From: Nannocystis sp. RBIL2 | GTDB lineage: Bacteria > Myxococcota_A > Polyangia > Nannocystales > Nannocystaceae | DNA: 64,000 bases | Assembly (NCBI RefSeq): GCF_026626745.1 | Contig: NZ_JAPNJW010000002.1 | Coordinates: 4,364,151-4,428,150 of the forward strand | Direction of reading: 5' to 3' | In this document: one piece after another, positions 51,490 through 59,722 of the stretch | How positions within the stretch are numbered: position 1 is the stretch's first letter | Layout: each line of letters begins with the position of its first letter | Position numbers and translations under genes: made by a program | Notes under the pieces: model-generated | The model's input: the letters and a program-made list of their open reading frames with translations, nothing else | The model's database searches: none | Told to the model about the DNA's origin: nothing

Positions 51490-52119
51490 ATGAGCGAGCC
51501 CATCATCACCTTTTTCCACAATCCGCAAACCCGTTCCGCCGGCGTGCGTGTGCTGCTCGAAGCACTCGGAGCGCCGTACGAAGTGCGGTTCATCGACTTC
51601 AAGGCCGGTGCGAACCGCACGCCGGAATTCCTCGCGCTCAATCCGCTGGGCAAACTGCCGACCATCCGGTATCGCGATACGGTGGTGACCGAGCAGGTCG
51701 CGATCTACATCTACCTGGCCGACCTGTTCCCGGCGGCCGGACTGGCGCCGGCCTTCGACGATCCACGTCGCGGCTCCTATCTGCGCTGGATCGCGTTCTA
51801 CGGCGCGAGCTTCGAACCCGCGGTGGTCGACCACGCGATGAAACGCCCGGACATCGACGCCGCGACCGCTGGCTACGGCAGCTACGGCACGATGCTGCAG
51901 ACGCTGGTCGAACAGCTCGGACGCGGCGACTACCTGCTCGGCGAACGTTTCAGCGCCGCCGACGTGCTGTGGGGCAGCGCGCTGCGCTGGACCACAGGTT
52001 TCGGCATCGTGCCCGAGCTGCCGGCGATCCGCGCCTACATCGATCGCGTCTGCGCGCATCCGGCCTTCGCGCGTGCCGCCGAGCTGGACGCGGGATTGAT
52101 CGCGGAGGGTCGCGGTTAA
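51490..52119 (+). CDS. Glutathione S-transferase
   Basis: The product has 209 residues. The thioredoxin-fold N-domain has FFHNPQTRSAGVRVLLEALGAPYEV, the cis-Pro segment GKLPTIRYRD and TEQVAIYIYLADLFP. The helical C-domain has YLLGERFSAADVLWGSALRW. It is divergent from a WYL regulator. A textbook intrinsic terminator follows. The unit resembles regulator/GST pairs of gamma-proteobacteria such as Xanthomonadales, pointing to transfer (inference from composition and terminator type). Confidence 0.9.
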   Translation: MSEPIITFFHNPQTRSAGVRVLLEALGAPYEVRFIDFKAGANRTPEFLALNPLGKLPTIRYRDTVVTEQVAIYIYLADLFPAAGLAPAFDDPRRGSYLRWIAFYGASFEPAVVDHAMKRPDIDAATAGYGSYGTMLQTLVEQLGRGDYLLGERFSAADVLWGSALRWTTGFGIVPELPAIRAYIDRVCAHPAFARAAELDAGLIAEGRG

Positions 52120-52148
52120 GTGATTCAAACGGCCTTTTCCCGCCCGCG

Positions 52149-52169
52149 CGAGCGGTCGCGCTCGGCTTT
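52149..52169 (+). terminator. Intrinsic terminator of the GST gene
   Basis: CGAGCG, GTCG, CGCTCG stem followed by GGC and TTTT. A larger outer repeat (TTTTCCCG at 52135 with CGGGAAAA near 52188) encloses it. A stem plus T-run of this kind is unlike the other gene ends in this window. Confidence 0.75.
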
Positions 52170-52229
52170 TCGTGGGCGCGAGCGCGCGGGAAAAAGCTGA
52201 TTGCAACCGGATGGAACCCGGCCCGGGCC

Positions 52230-55200
52230 TCACTCGACCGGCTGCACCAGCAGCTCCGCGCCCTCCGGCCGATCCGCCCAGCTCGCGAACGCCCCCGCGA
52301 ACGAGGCCGCCGCCGCCGCGATCGCCGGCGGCTCCCCGCCCTCGAGCCCGACCGCCCAGCAGGCCTCGCCGGCCCGCAGCGGCCGCGGGTACGGCCGCAC
52401 CCGCGCCCCCGCGTCCTCGAGCGCCAGCAGCAATCCCATCACATGTCCCTCGAGCCAGCCGACGCACTCCGCCCGCGCCTCGCCGCCTCCTTGCAGCCTC
52501 AGCTCGACGCGCCGCGGATGCGCCGACGGATCGACCGCCGCCATCCAGGCCGGATCGCCCGCGGCCAGCAGCGTCGGCGCGCGGCGCAGCTCCGCGTGCA
52601 GCAGCGTCAGCGTCGAGCGGGTCACGTGGCGCGCCGAGTTGAACGACGGCGGCGTCGGCGTCCAGATCGGCCACAGCGGCTTGCGCCCGCCCCTCGGCTC
52701 CGGCGGCGGCTCGAACGCGATCGCGGCGCCCGGCGTGCGCGCAGCCAGCAGCATGAAGAAATGGCGCAAGAGCGCCTCCGGCTCCGCGGCCACGCCCGCC
52801 TCGCCGGCCGCGCGCACCGCCCACGCGGTCACGAGCGCCCACGTGTAGCCGCCGAGCAGCCCCCACGCCCCCGCGTCGAGCTGGCGCGCGCGGGCCCACC
52901 CGCGCACTCGCGCCAGAGTCTCGCGGAACACGCTCGAATCGTAGTACTCGGCGACCAGGATCACCAGCGAGTCGGCGTCGACGCAGCCGAGCGCCGCGCG
53001 GCGGCTGGCCTCGTCGAGGATCGCCAGCTCGCCCGGGTCGAGCGACCCGAGCGCCCGCGACTGCAGCGACGGCGGCAGCCCGGCGTACTGCAGGTCGACC
53101 GCGATCCCCTCGAACCTGCACTTCAGGACAGGCAGCCCCGCGCTCTTCACGGTGCGCACCGCGAGCAGCTCGCCGGCCGCGGCCAGCCGTGCCGTCAGCG
53201 CCGCGAACAGCTCCGCGCGGTCGACCCCGTCCGCGCCGGCCCACACCAGGTCGAGGTCGCCGTCCGGCCGGGCCACTCCGAGCCGCGCCGAGCCGACCAC
53301 GTGCAGCTGCGACCGCTCCTGCACCGCCGCAGTCGCCCGCTTGAACGCCGCCGTCACCCGCTCGTGCGTCGGCGACGGCCAGCGGCCGAACGGCGGCAAG
53401 CTCCCCCACGGGCCCTCCGTGATTTCCTGTTCTTCGGGACAGGTCGGCACCGACGCCCGGATCTCGAACGGCTCGTCCTCGCGGCGGCTGATCAGGTGCA
53501 CCGCCTCGACCGTGAATTCCAGCGCGCGCCAGCTCGACCGCCAGCCTTTGATCGCGGCCGCGATCTCCGCCTCGCTGCCGGTCAGCTTGGCGATCGTCAG
53601 GTGCGGCACGAAGCCCGGCCCGCGCGACGACTGCTCGTCGCACAGGGGAAACAGCGCCGCCGCTGCCGCCTGCAGGGCCATCAGCGCCACGGGAGGATCG
53701 CTGACCGGCTCGAGCCACACCGTCGCGCTGCCGCGGTGGTCGAACCGGCGCACCTCCTTCAGCGCGATCCGCAGCGGCAAGAGCCCGCGCAGCGCCGCAG
53801 TCAACGCCGCGGCCGCGTCGGCGAACAGCGCCTCCGGCACGAAGCCGTACACCAGGTTGATGTGCGGCATCCAGCGCCCGTGGCTCGGGTCGTGTTCGGC
53901 GCGGATCGCCTGGATCGCCGGCCACGCCTCCGCCGGCGGGATCACCACCAGCGCGCTGCGGTGCACCGGGCTCGCCGCGGCCAGCCGGGCCCGGCGCGCG
54001 GCCATGTCGGCGTCGGCGACCACCTGCAGCAGCGCGCACACGCCGAAGTGATCCGACGCGAACATCTCCTGTCCTTCAGGACCTGTCCCGAAGGGCTTGT
54101 CACCGAACAGCGTGGCGTCGATCGGCGCCAGCGCCCCCGCCGGCGAGCGCAACAGCGCCCGGTCGAAGCGGGCCGCCCTGCCCGTGCGGCTGGCCAGCCG
54201 CGCCAGCGGGTTGGCCTCGGGGTCGAAGGTGAAGCCCGGGTGGTGCGGGTGAACCTCGCGCCACACGTCGACCAGGCCGGCGCGCGCGAGCTGCTGGTCC
54301 TCCTCGCCGTCGCCGAAGTTGAGGTCGCCGAGGACCAGCGCGTCGTCGACGTCGGCGCGGCCGAGCCGCTCGACCAGCACCGCCAGCTGTTCGGCGCGGC
54401 GGTCGTCCGCGTCGGCCTTGCGGTTGCTCGTCAGGTGCACCGCCGCGACCGCCAGCCGCCGGCCCGCCAGCGCCAGGCGCCCGACCACCAGCCGCTTGCG
54501 CGCCGAGAACTCGTGCAGCTCGAGCGCCAGCGGCCAGCGCGACAGCAGCACCTGCCCGTACGGCTGCAGCCCCTCGGCGTCTGGCCCTGCGGACACGTAG
54601 TAACTCTCGCGCAGCCACGGCGCCGTCAAAAGCTCGGTCCACAGCCGCGGCGTCACCTCCTGCAGCGCGACGATGTCGGCCTCGCGCTCGCGCAGCAGCT
54701 CGGCGCACGCCGGCGCGCGCGCCTCGCTGTACAGCTGCTCCGGCTCGTAGAGGTCGAACAGCACGTTGTAGGTCGCGACCTGCAGCGCCTCCACCCGCGC
54801 CTCGTGGAGCCCCGTCGCCGCTACCGGCAGCCAGGCCCCGCGCGACGGGTCGAAGCGGAAGCACGGCCGCGTCTCGAACACCGCCGGGCCCGGGCGAGGC
54901 TTGCTGCGCCGCGTCGGCGCCGGCGCGGCGACCGGCGCCGGCGCGCACGCGCGGGCGATCGCCGCGTGATCTGCGGCCGGGCTGTCACCTGACCCGAAGA
55001 CCAGGTCAATACGCGCCCGGCGATCCCACACGATCAGCTCGCCGGCCTTGATGAAGAAGATCCGGTGCCACGGGATCTCGTTGTCGCCGGCCAGGAACTC
55101 GGCGAGCGGCGCCTCGCGCACGCCGGCGAAGCGCTCCTCGTAGCCGACCACGAACCGACGCACGTCGAACGTCGCGTCGAAGCGGAGCCGCCCGACCACG

Positions 55201-55244
55201 TCCTGCACCGGCCGGAGCCCCTGTCTGTCGCGCTGCTTCGCCAT
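52230..55244 (-). CDS. Four-domain RNA-repair-like protein: MJ1316, EEP nuclease, 2H phosphoesterase, eukaryote-type poly(A) polymerase
   Basis: The product has 1004 residues. Residues 8-84 are an MJ1316/DUF504 domain (DVVGRLRFD, IPWHRIFFIKAGELIVWDRR), thought to recognise RNA cyclic ends. Residues 152-408 are an endonuclease/exonuclease/phosphatase domain with its metal ligands: Asn160, Glu196 (LQE), His270, Asp307 and Asn309 (GDLNF), Asp398-His399. Residues 428-600 are a 2H phosphoesterase with His461-x-Asn463 and His548-x-Thr550; the first motif deviates from HxT/S. Residues 625-1000 are a poly(A)-polymerase with Gly651-Ser652, Asp663-x-Asp665 and Asp717, and the PAP-specific WGLLGGYTWALV and PIWTPTPPSFNS blocks. 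It probably acts on damaged RNA 3' ends. Four short palindromes lie in frame within the gene. Confidence 0.88.
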   Translation of the reverse strand: MAKQRDRQGLRPVQDVVGRLRFDATFDVRRFVVGYEERFAGVREAPLAEFLAGDNEIPWHRIFFIKAGELIVWDRRARIDLVFGSGDSPAADHAAIARACAPAPVAAPAPTRRSKPRPGPAVFETRPCFRFDPSRGAWLPVAATGLHEARVEALQVATYNVLFDLYEPEQLYSEARAPACAELLREREADIVALQEVTPRLWTELLTAPWLRESYYVSAGPDAEGLQPYGQVLLSRWPLALELHEFSARKRLVVGRLALAGRRLAVAAVHLTSNRKADADDRRAEQLAVLVERLGRADVDDALVLGDLNFGDGEEDQQLARAGLVDVWREVHPHHPGFTFDPEANPLARLASRTGRAARFDRALLRSPAGALAPIDATLFGDKPFGTGPEGQEMFASDHFGVCALLQVVADADMAARRARLAAASPVHRSALVVIPPAEAWPAIQAIRAEHDPSHGRWMPHINLVYGFVPEALFADAAAALTAALRGLLPLRIALKEVRRFDHRGSATVWLEPVSDPPVALMALQAAAAALFPLCDEQSSRGPGFVPHLTIAKLTGSEAEIAAAIKGWRSSWRALEFTVEAVHLISRREDEPFEIRASVPTCPEEQEITEGPWGSLPPFGRWPSPTHERVTAAFKRATAAVQERSQLHVVGSARLGVARPDGDLDLVWAGADGVDRAELFAALTARLAAAGELLAVRTVKSAGLPVLKCRFEGIAVDLQYAGLPPSLQSRALGSLDPGELAILDEASRRAALGCVDADSLVILVAEYYDSSVFRETLARVRGWARARQLDAGAWGLLGGYTWALVTAWAVRAAGEAGVAAEPEALLRHFFMLLAARTPGAAIAFEPPPEPRGGRKPLWPIWTPTPPSFNSARHVTRSTLTLLHAELRRAPTLLAAGDPAWMAAVDPSAHPRRVELRLQGGGEARAECVGWLEGHVMGLLLALEDAGARVRPYPRPLRAGEACWAVGLEGGEPPAIAAAAASFAGAFASWADRPEGAELLVQPVE
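53426..53443. repeat. CCTG-type palindrome in the linker between 2H and polymerase domains
   Basis: CCTGTTC, TTCG, GGACAGG: 18 bp and in frame, encoding CPEEQ around residues 602-606 of the RNA-repair protein, exactly in the interdomain linker. Confidence 0.75.
54068..54099. repeat. Two overlapping CCTG-type palindromes inside the EEP domain
   Basis: 54068-54085 (CCTGTCCTTCAGGACCTG) and 54082-54099 (CCTGTCCCGAAGGGCTTG) share four bases and encode the Gly/Pro/Glu loop KPFGTGPEGQE (about residues 383-393), just before the catalytic SDH. Confidence 0.65.
54988..55005. repeat. CCTG-type palindrome at the end of the MJ1316 domain
   Basis: CCTGACCCGAAGACCAGG, an 18-mer of the CCTGnCCCGAAGGnCAGG consensus, encodes LVFGSG (about residues 81-86) where the first domain meets the linker. 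Confidence 0.65.
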
Positions 55245-55426
55245 GACCGAACCGCCCGCGGGCCACGTCGCGGGGACCCGAGGCTAGGCAGGGACGCCGG
55301 CCCGCGCAAGGGGTTTGCCCGGCCGCGCGCCCGCGCGCCGATGTCTGCGCGTGCATGCCCCGCGCTGCAGTTCGCGCGCCGTCGTGCGCGCAGCAGCGCC
55401 CCGGCCGGCGGTGTTACCGTCGCCGC

Positions 55427-56995
55427 ATGCATCGCTTGCTGCATGTCGCGACCTCGTCTCTCGCCCTCGCCCTCGCCAGCGCCACGGCCCACGCCGCCGA
55501 GGTGCCGGTGGCCGATGTCGACGCCCTCCTCGCCGCCATCGCCGCCGCTCAGCCCGGTGACACCATCGTCCTCGCCGCCGGCGACTACGAGGTGCATCAG
55601 GGCAAGATCGCCTGCGAGACGCCCGGCACCGCCGACGCCCCGATCGTCGTCCGCGCCGCCGAGCAGGGCGCGGCCAAGCTGCGCCTCGACTCGCTCGAGG
55701 GCTTCCACGTGCGCGCCCCGTACTGGCGCTTCGAGGGCCTCGACATCGAGGGCATCTGCGCCGCCGACAGCGACTGCGAGCACGCCTTTCACGTCACCGG
55801 CGCCGCCAGCAACACCCACATCGTCGGCAACCGCCTGCACGGCTTCAACGCCATGATCAAGGGCAACGGCGAGCCGATCGGGCCCAACAACTCTTACGAG
55901 CACCCCGACGACGTCGTCGTCGAGTACAACGAGTTCTTCAATGAGGCCCCGCGCGACACCTCCAACCCGGTCACCCCGATCGACGTCGTCGGCGGCCAGC
56001 GGTGGATCCTCCGCGGCAACTTCATCCACGACCACGCCAAGGGCGGCGGCGACAACATCAGCTACGGCGCCTTCCTCAAGGGCCACGCCAAGGACGGCAT
56101 CATCGAGCGCAACCTGGTCGTGTGCGAGCTGCTCCACAGCGGCCAGGTCCGCCTCGGCCTGTCGCTCGGCGGCGGCGGCTCGGGCCCCGACATGATCTGC
56201 GAGGACGGCGCGTGCAAGCCGGAGCACGAGCGCGGCATCGTGCGCAACAACCTGATCCTCAACTGCTCCGACGTCGGCATCTACATCAACGCCGGCGCCG
56301 ACTCGAAGATTTTCAATAACACCCTCTACAACACCGCCGGCATCGACATGCGCTTCGCCGAGACCACCGGCGTCGTCCACAACAACCTGCTGATGGGCAA
56401 GATCCGCGACCGCGACGGCGCCGTCACCGACAAGCAGAACAACGTGGTCGAGGCCACCCTCGACCAGTTCGCCGCGTGGTTCGCCGACCCGGCCGCGCAG
56501 GATTTTACGCTGGTCGACGGCGCCGCGTTCGTCGACCTCGGCCTGGCCGTGCCCGAGGTGACCGACGATTACTGCGGCAACGATCGCAGCGACGGCGCGC
56601 CCGACATCGGCGCGATCGAGTACGACGGCGAGGGCTGCAACGGCGGCTTGCCGGTCCCCGGCGGCAGCGGCGGCGACACCACCACGACCGGTGACACGAC
56701 CGGCGAACCCACCACCGGCGAGCCAACCTCCGGTGATTCCGGCGAGCCCACCACCGGCGGCTCCGACGGCCCGACCACCACCAACCCGGGCGGGACCGAC
56801 GGCGAGACGTCGCTCGGCGAGTCGACCGGCAACACCACGCAATCGGCCACCGACGGCAGCAGCGCCACCGCCGGCGACACCTCGCCCGCGACCGACGACG
56901 ACGGCGGCTGCGGCTGCCGCAGCGACGCGACCGCCGGCGGGCCGCTCGCGCTGCTGGCCCTGATCGCCCTGCGTCGCCGTCGCCGCCATTCGTAG
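55427..56995 (+). CDS. Secreted parallel beta-helix protein with MYXO-CTERM anchor (second copy)
   Basis: The product has 522 residues. The signal LLHVATSSLALALASATAHA precedes a right-handed beta-helix (VDALLAAIAAAQPGDTIVLAAGDYEV, FHVRAPYWRFEGLDIEGICA, IVGNRLHGFNAMIKGNG, RGNFIHDHAKGGGDNISYGAFLKGHA, IFNNTLYNTAG). A Gly/Thr/Glu-rich stalk follows, then MYXO-CTERM (DDDGGCGCRS, a Leu/Ala helix, RRRRR). It is a paralogue of the gene at 33522, with the same layout but low overall identity. The start is 182 bp from the divergent RNA-repair gene. Confidence 0.92.
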   Translation: MHRLLHVATSSLALALASATAHAAEVPVADVDALLAAIAAAQPGDTIVLAAGDYEVHQGKIACETPGTADAPIVVRAAEQGAAKLRLDSLEGFHVRAPYWRFEGLDIEGICAADSDCEHAFHVTGAASNTHIVGNRLHGFNAMIKGNGEPIGPNNSYEHPDDVVVEYNEFFNEAPRDTSNPVTPIDVVGGQRWILRGNFIHDHAKGGGDNISYGAFLKGHAKDGIIERNLVVCELLHSGQVRLGLSLGGGGSGPDMICEDGACKPEHERGIVRNNLILNCSDVGIYINAGADSKIFNNTLYNTAGIDMRFAETTGVVHNNLLMGKIRDRDGAVTDKQNNVVEATLDQFAAWFADPAAQDFTLVDGAAFVDLGLAVPEVTDDYCGNDRSDGAPDIGAIEYDGEGCNGGLPVPGGSGGDTTTTGDTTGEPTTGEPTSGDSGEPTTGGSDGPTTTNPGGTDGETSLGESTGNTTQSATDGSSATAGDTSPATDDDGGCGCRSDATAGGPLALLALIALRRRRRHS

Positions 56996-57410
56996 CAGTC
57001 GCTCACCTTCGTGAACCCCGGAGCCGCGCGGCAGCGGGCGACCGCCGCGCGGCTCATCCGCACCATCCACGAGCGCTGGTTGCCGTCACAGCGCCGCGCT
57101 CGCCCAGTCGCCACTCGTCGCAGTCGCTCGCCCGCGTCCCTCACGACCCGGCCCTCGAGGATCCTCGCAGTCGCGGCGCAGCGAGCGACCTCCACGCGGC
57201 TCCCGTTGAAGCTCATTCGTCGCAGTCGCTCGCTCCCGCGACTCACGCATCCTGGGCCGTCCGCTCGCGCATTCGCCCGCGGGCGAGTCGATCACGTCCA
57301 TCGACGACTCGTCCTCGCGTCGAGCCCGGGTTGCTGTCGATCTGCCGAGTGCCATGCTCCTGCGCTCCGCAATCTTCCCAGTCGCCGGCGGACCGCCGGC
57401 AGGAGCCCGC
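56996..57410. repeat. Intergenic region with CGTCGCAGTCGCTCGC repeats
   Basis: About 415 bp with no supported gene. The 16-mer CGTCGCAGTCGCTCGC occurs at 57116-57131 and 57218-57233, with a near match at 56991-57006 overlapping the stop of the beta-helix gene. AGGAG at 57401-57405 is the ribosome site of the next gene. Confidence 0.55.
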
Positions 57411-59140
57411 ATGCGCGCACGCTTTGCAATGACCTCAGTGATGACCGCCGCTCTCGTGTTGTCCGCCACCGACGCCGCGGCCGCGGAGGTCGCGACTGCG
57501 ATCGGCCCGATCGTCGGCGGCGAGGACGGCATGGTCGTCGCGTCGAGCAACGAGGCCGCGCGGGTCGGCGCGCAGATCCTCGCCGAAGGCGGCAACGCGG
57601 TCGACGCCGCGGTCGCCATCCAGTTCGCGCTCGGCGTCGCCGAGCCCGGCTTCTCCGGCATCGGCGGCGGCGGCTTCATGATGATCTACGACGCCGACGA
57701 CGACGCGGTCACGGTCATCGACAGCCGCGAGCGCGCCCCCGCCAGCGCCAAGCCGAAGATGTTTCTCAAGAAAGACGGCGAGCCGATCCCGTTCGCCAAG
57801 CGGCGCACTCTCGGCGTCGCCGTCGGCGTCCCGGGTGCTCTGGCCGCGGCCGAGTACGCGCGAGCCGAGTTCGGCACCCGCTCGCTCGCCGACCTGATCG
57901 CGCCCTCGATCGCGCTGGCCGACCACGGCGTGATCGTCAGCCGGCTCATGGCCGCCAGCCTCGTCGAACACCAGGCAGTGTTGGCCGCCAACCCGGCCGC
58001 CAGCGCCCTGTTCCTGCCCGGCGGCAAACCGCTGACGATCGGCCAGCTGCTGGTCCAACCCGAGCTCGCCGACACCCTGCGGCTCCTCGCCGACGACGGC
58101 ATCGACGCCTTCTACCACGGGCCGATCGGCGAGGCCTTCGTCGCCGAGGTCCAGGCCGCCGGCGGCGGCATGAAGATGTCCGACCTCGATCATTATGAGA
58201 TCACCGTCGACGACCCGGTGCAGGGCCAATACGGCGACTACGAGATCGTCACCGCCGCGCCGCCCAGCTCCGGCGGGCTCACCGTGCTGCAATTCCTCGA
58301 CATCCTCGAGCGGCTCGACATCGGCCAGTACCCGTTCGACTCCAGCCTGCGCTACCACCTGGTGATGAAGGCGATGCACCTCGCGTTCGCCGATCGCAAC
58401 GCCTACCTCGGCGACCCCGAGTTCGTCGACATCCCCCTCGCCGGCTGGCTCGCCCCCAAGTACATCAAGAAGCGCGCCGCCCTGATCGACCTGACCGAGA
58501 ACACCTGCCCCGTGCCGCCCGGCGCCATCGCCGGGGTCCCGCCCGCGCTCGCGCCGGTCGAGCTGATGAACGGCGACCCGCAGACCACCCACGTCAACGT
58601 CGCCGACCGCTGGGGCAACCTCGTCACCTTCACCGTCACCATCGAGCAGCACTACGGGACAGGCCGCCTGCTGCCGGGCTACGGCTTCTTCCTCAACAAC
58701 GAGCTGACCGACTTCGACCCGCTGCCGGCCGGCCCAACTCGCCGGCGCCGGACAAGCGGCCGCTCAGCAGCATGGCGCCGACGCTGGTGTTCCAGGGCGG
58801 CGAACCCGTCTACGTCCTCGGCTCGCCCGGCGGTCCGCGCATCATCACCGCGGTCGCCCAGGTCTTGCTCGACCTGCTCGAGTACGACCTCGACATCGAG
58901 CAGGCGATCGCCAAGCCGCGGATCTACAGCGCGCTCTGCAACGAGAAGGCCCGCTGGGAGAGCGACCTGCCCCGGACCGTGCGCGACGAGCTCGAGGCCC
59001 TCGGCCACCGCTTCCGCGACGAACCGCTCGAGGTCGGCGACGTCAGCGTCATCGCAGTCGACGGCGGGACCTACGTCGGCGTCGCCGACCCCCGCCGCGA
59101 CGGCGTCGCCGTCGGCATCACCCGCGTCGACGGCGATTGA
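57411..59140 (+). pseudogene. ggt: Gamma-glutamyltranspeptidase gene with a single frameshift
   Basis: The first frame (57411 to about 58735) encodes a signal peptide (SVMTAALVLSATDAAAA) and the GGT fold: ASSNEAARVGAQILAEGGNAVDAAVAIQFALGVAEPGFSGIGGGGF, then ATAAPPSSGG-type segments and the autoprocessing threonine in QTTHVNVADRWGNLV, up to PGYGFFLNNEL. The second frame continues as PDKRPLSSMAPTLVFQGG and GSPGGPRIITAVAQVL to 59140. The break lies near 58735 in GGCCCAACTC; adding one G there restores GPNSPAPDKRPLSS. It is a real lesion or an assembly error. Intact GGT is periplasmic and cleaves glutathione and gamma-glutamyl amides. AGGAG lies 5 bases before the ATG. Confidence 0.8.
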
Positions 59141-59183
59141 ACCGAGTGCGACGTATCGAGCGAGTGACCGGCGCCGCCCTCGA

Positions 59184-59408
59184 TCATTCCCCTCGGCGCC
59201 CCTCGCATGCCGAACAATACACCTCGATCGGCTCGAGCGTGAACGCCACCGCGTTCGACCCGCACCCCGCGCAATGGCGATGGAGCGGCGCGTCGTCACA
59301 ATACGGGCACATCCCTTTAATAAATACTCGAGTGAGGCAGCGGCCCGGCAGCCCGACGAAGTGGCAGCCGCAGACCGCTCGCGCTTCACGATCTTCGGGC
59401 TCGCTCAT
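59184..59408 (-). CDS. Small zinc-ribbon protein
   Basis: The product has 74 residues with three CxxC knuckles (CPYC, CAGC, CSAC) plus CGC, sufficient for two zinc sites. It lies downstream of the RNA-polymerase-clamp-like gene on the same strand and may be co-transcribed. The frame is open upstream as far as a TTG at 59726 that overlaps the clamp gene stop (TTGA). The upstream stretch begins plausibly (MSVLKRESPETLAEHPRTP) but later loses protein-like composition, so I prefer the ATG at 59408; the longer 180-residue form remains possible. Confidence 0.6.
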   Translation of the reverse strand: MSEPEDREARAVCGCHFVGLPGRCLTRVFIKGMCPYCDDAPLHRHCAGCGSNAVAFTLEPIEVYCSACEGRRGE

Positions 59409-59722
59409 GGCTCGCTCCCCGGCTCTCGACCGCTCGCGCCGCAGCCGGGGTCGGTCATGATTCGTCCACTGTCTTGCCCGAACGTCGCGCCCGGTGTTTG
59501 CTCGCAGGCTCCGGGCTGCCGAGGCGCTCGAGTACGCCGCGAGATCGGGCGCCCCGACCTCCCGGGCCTGCGTCGCCCACCCGGCCGCGCGTCGCAGCGT
59601 CGCCTCGAGCTGCTGGCCGTGATAGGCCGCCTGACGATGCTGCTGTGCCGCAGCATGAACCTGTACGGCCGGGGTTCGGGGGTGTTCCGCGAGGGTCTCA
59701 GGCGATTCCCGCTTCAAAACGC

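Noticed and set aside
58657..58665. GGGACAGGC in the ggt gene as a palindrome member
   Set aside because: Only one half-site is present and it encodes the conserved HYGTG segment of the enzyme.
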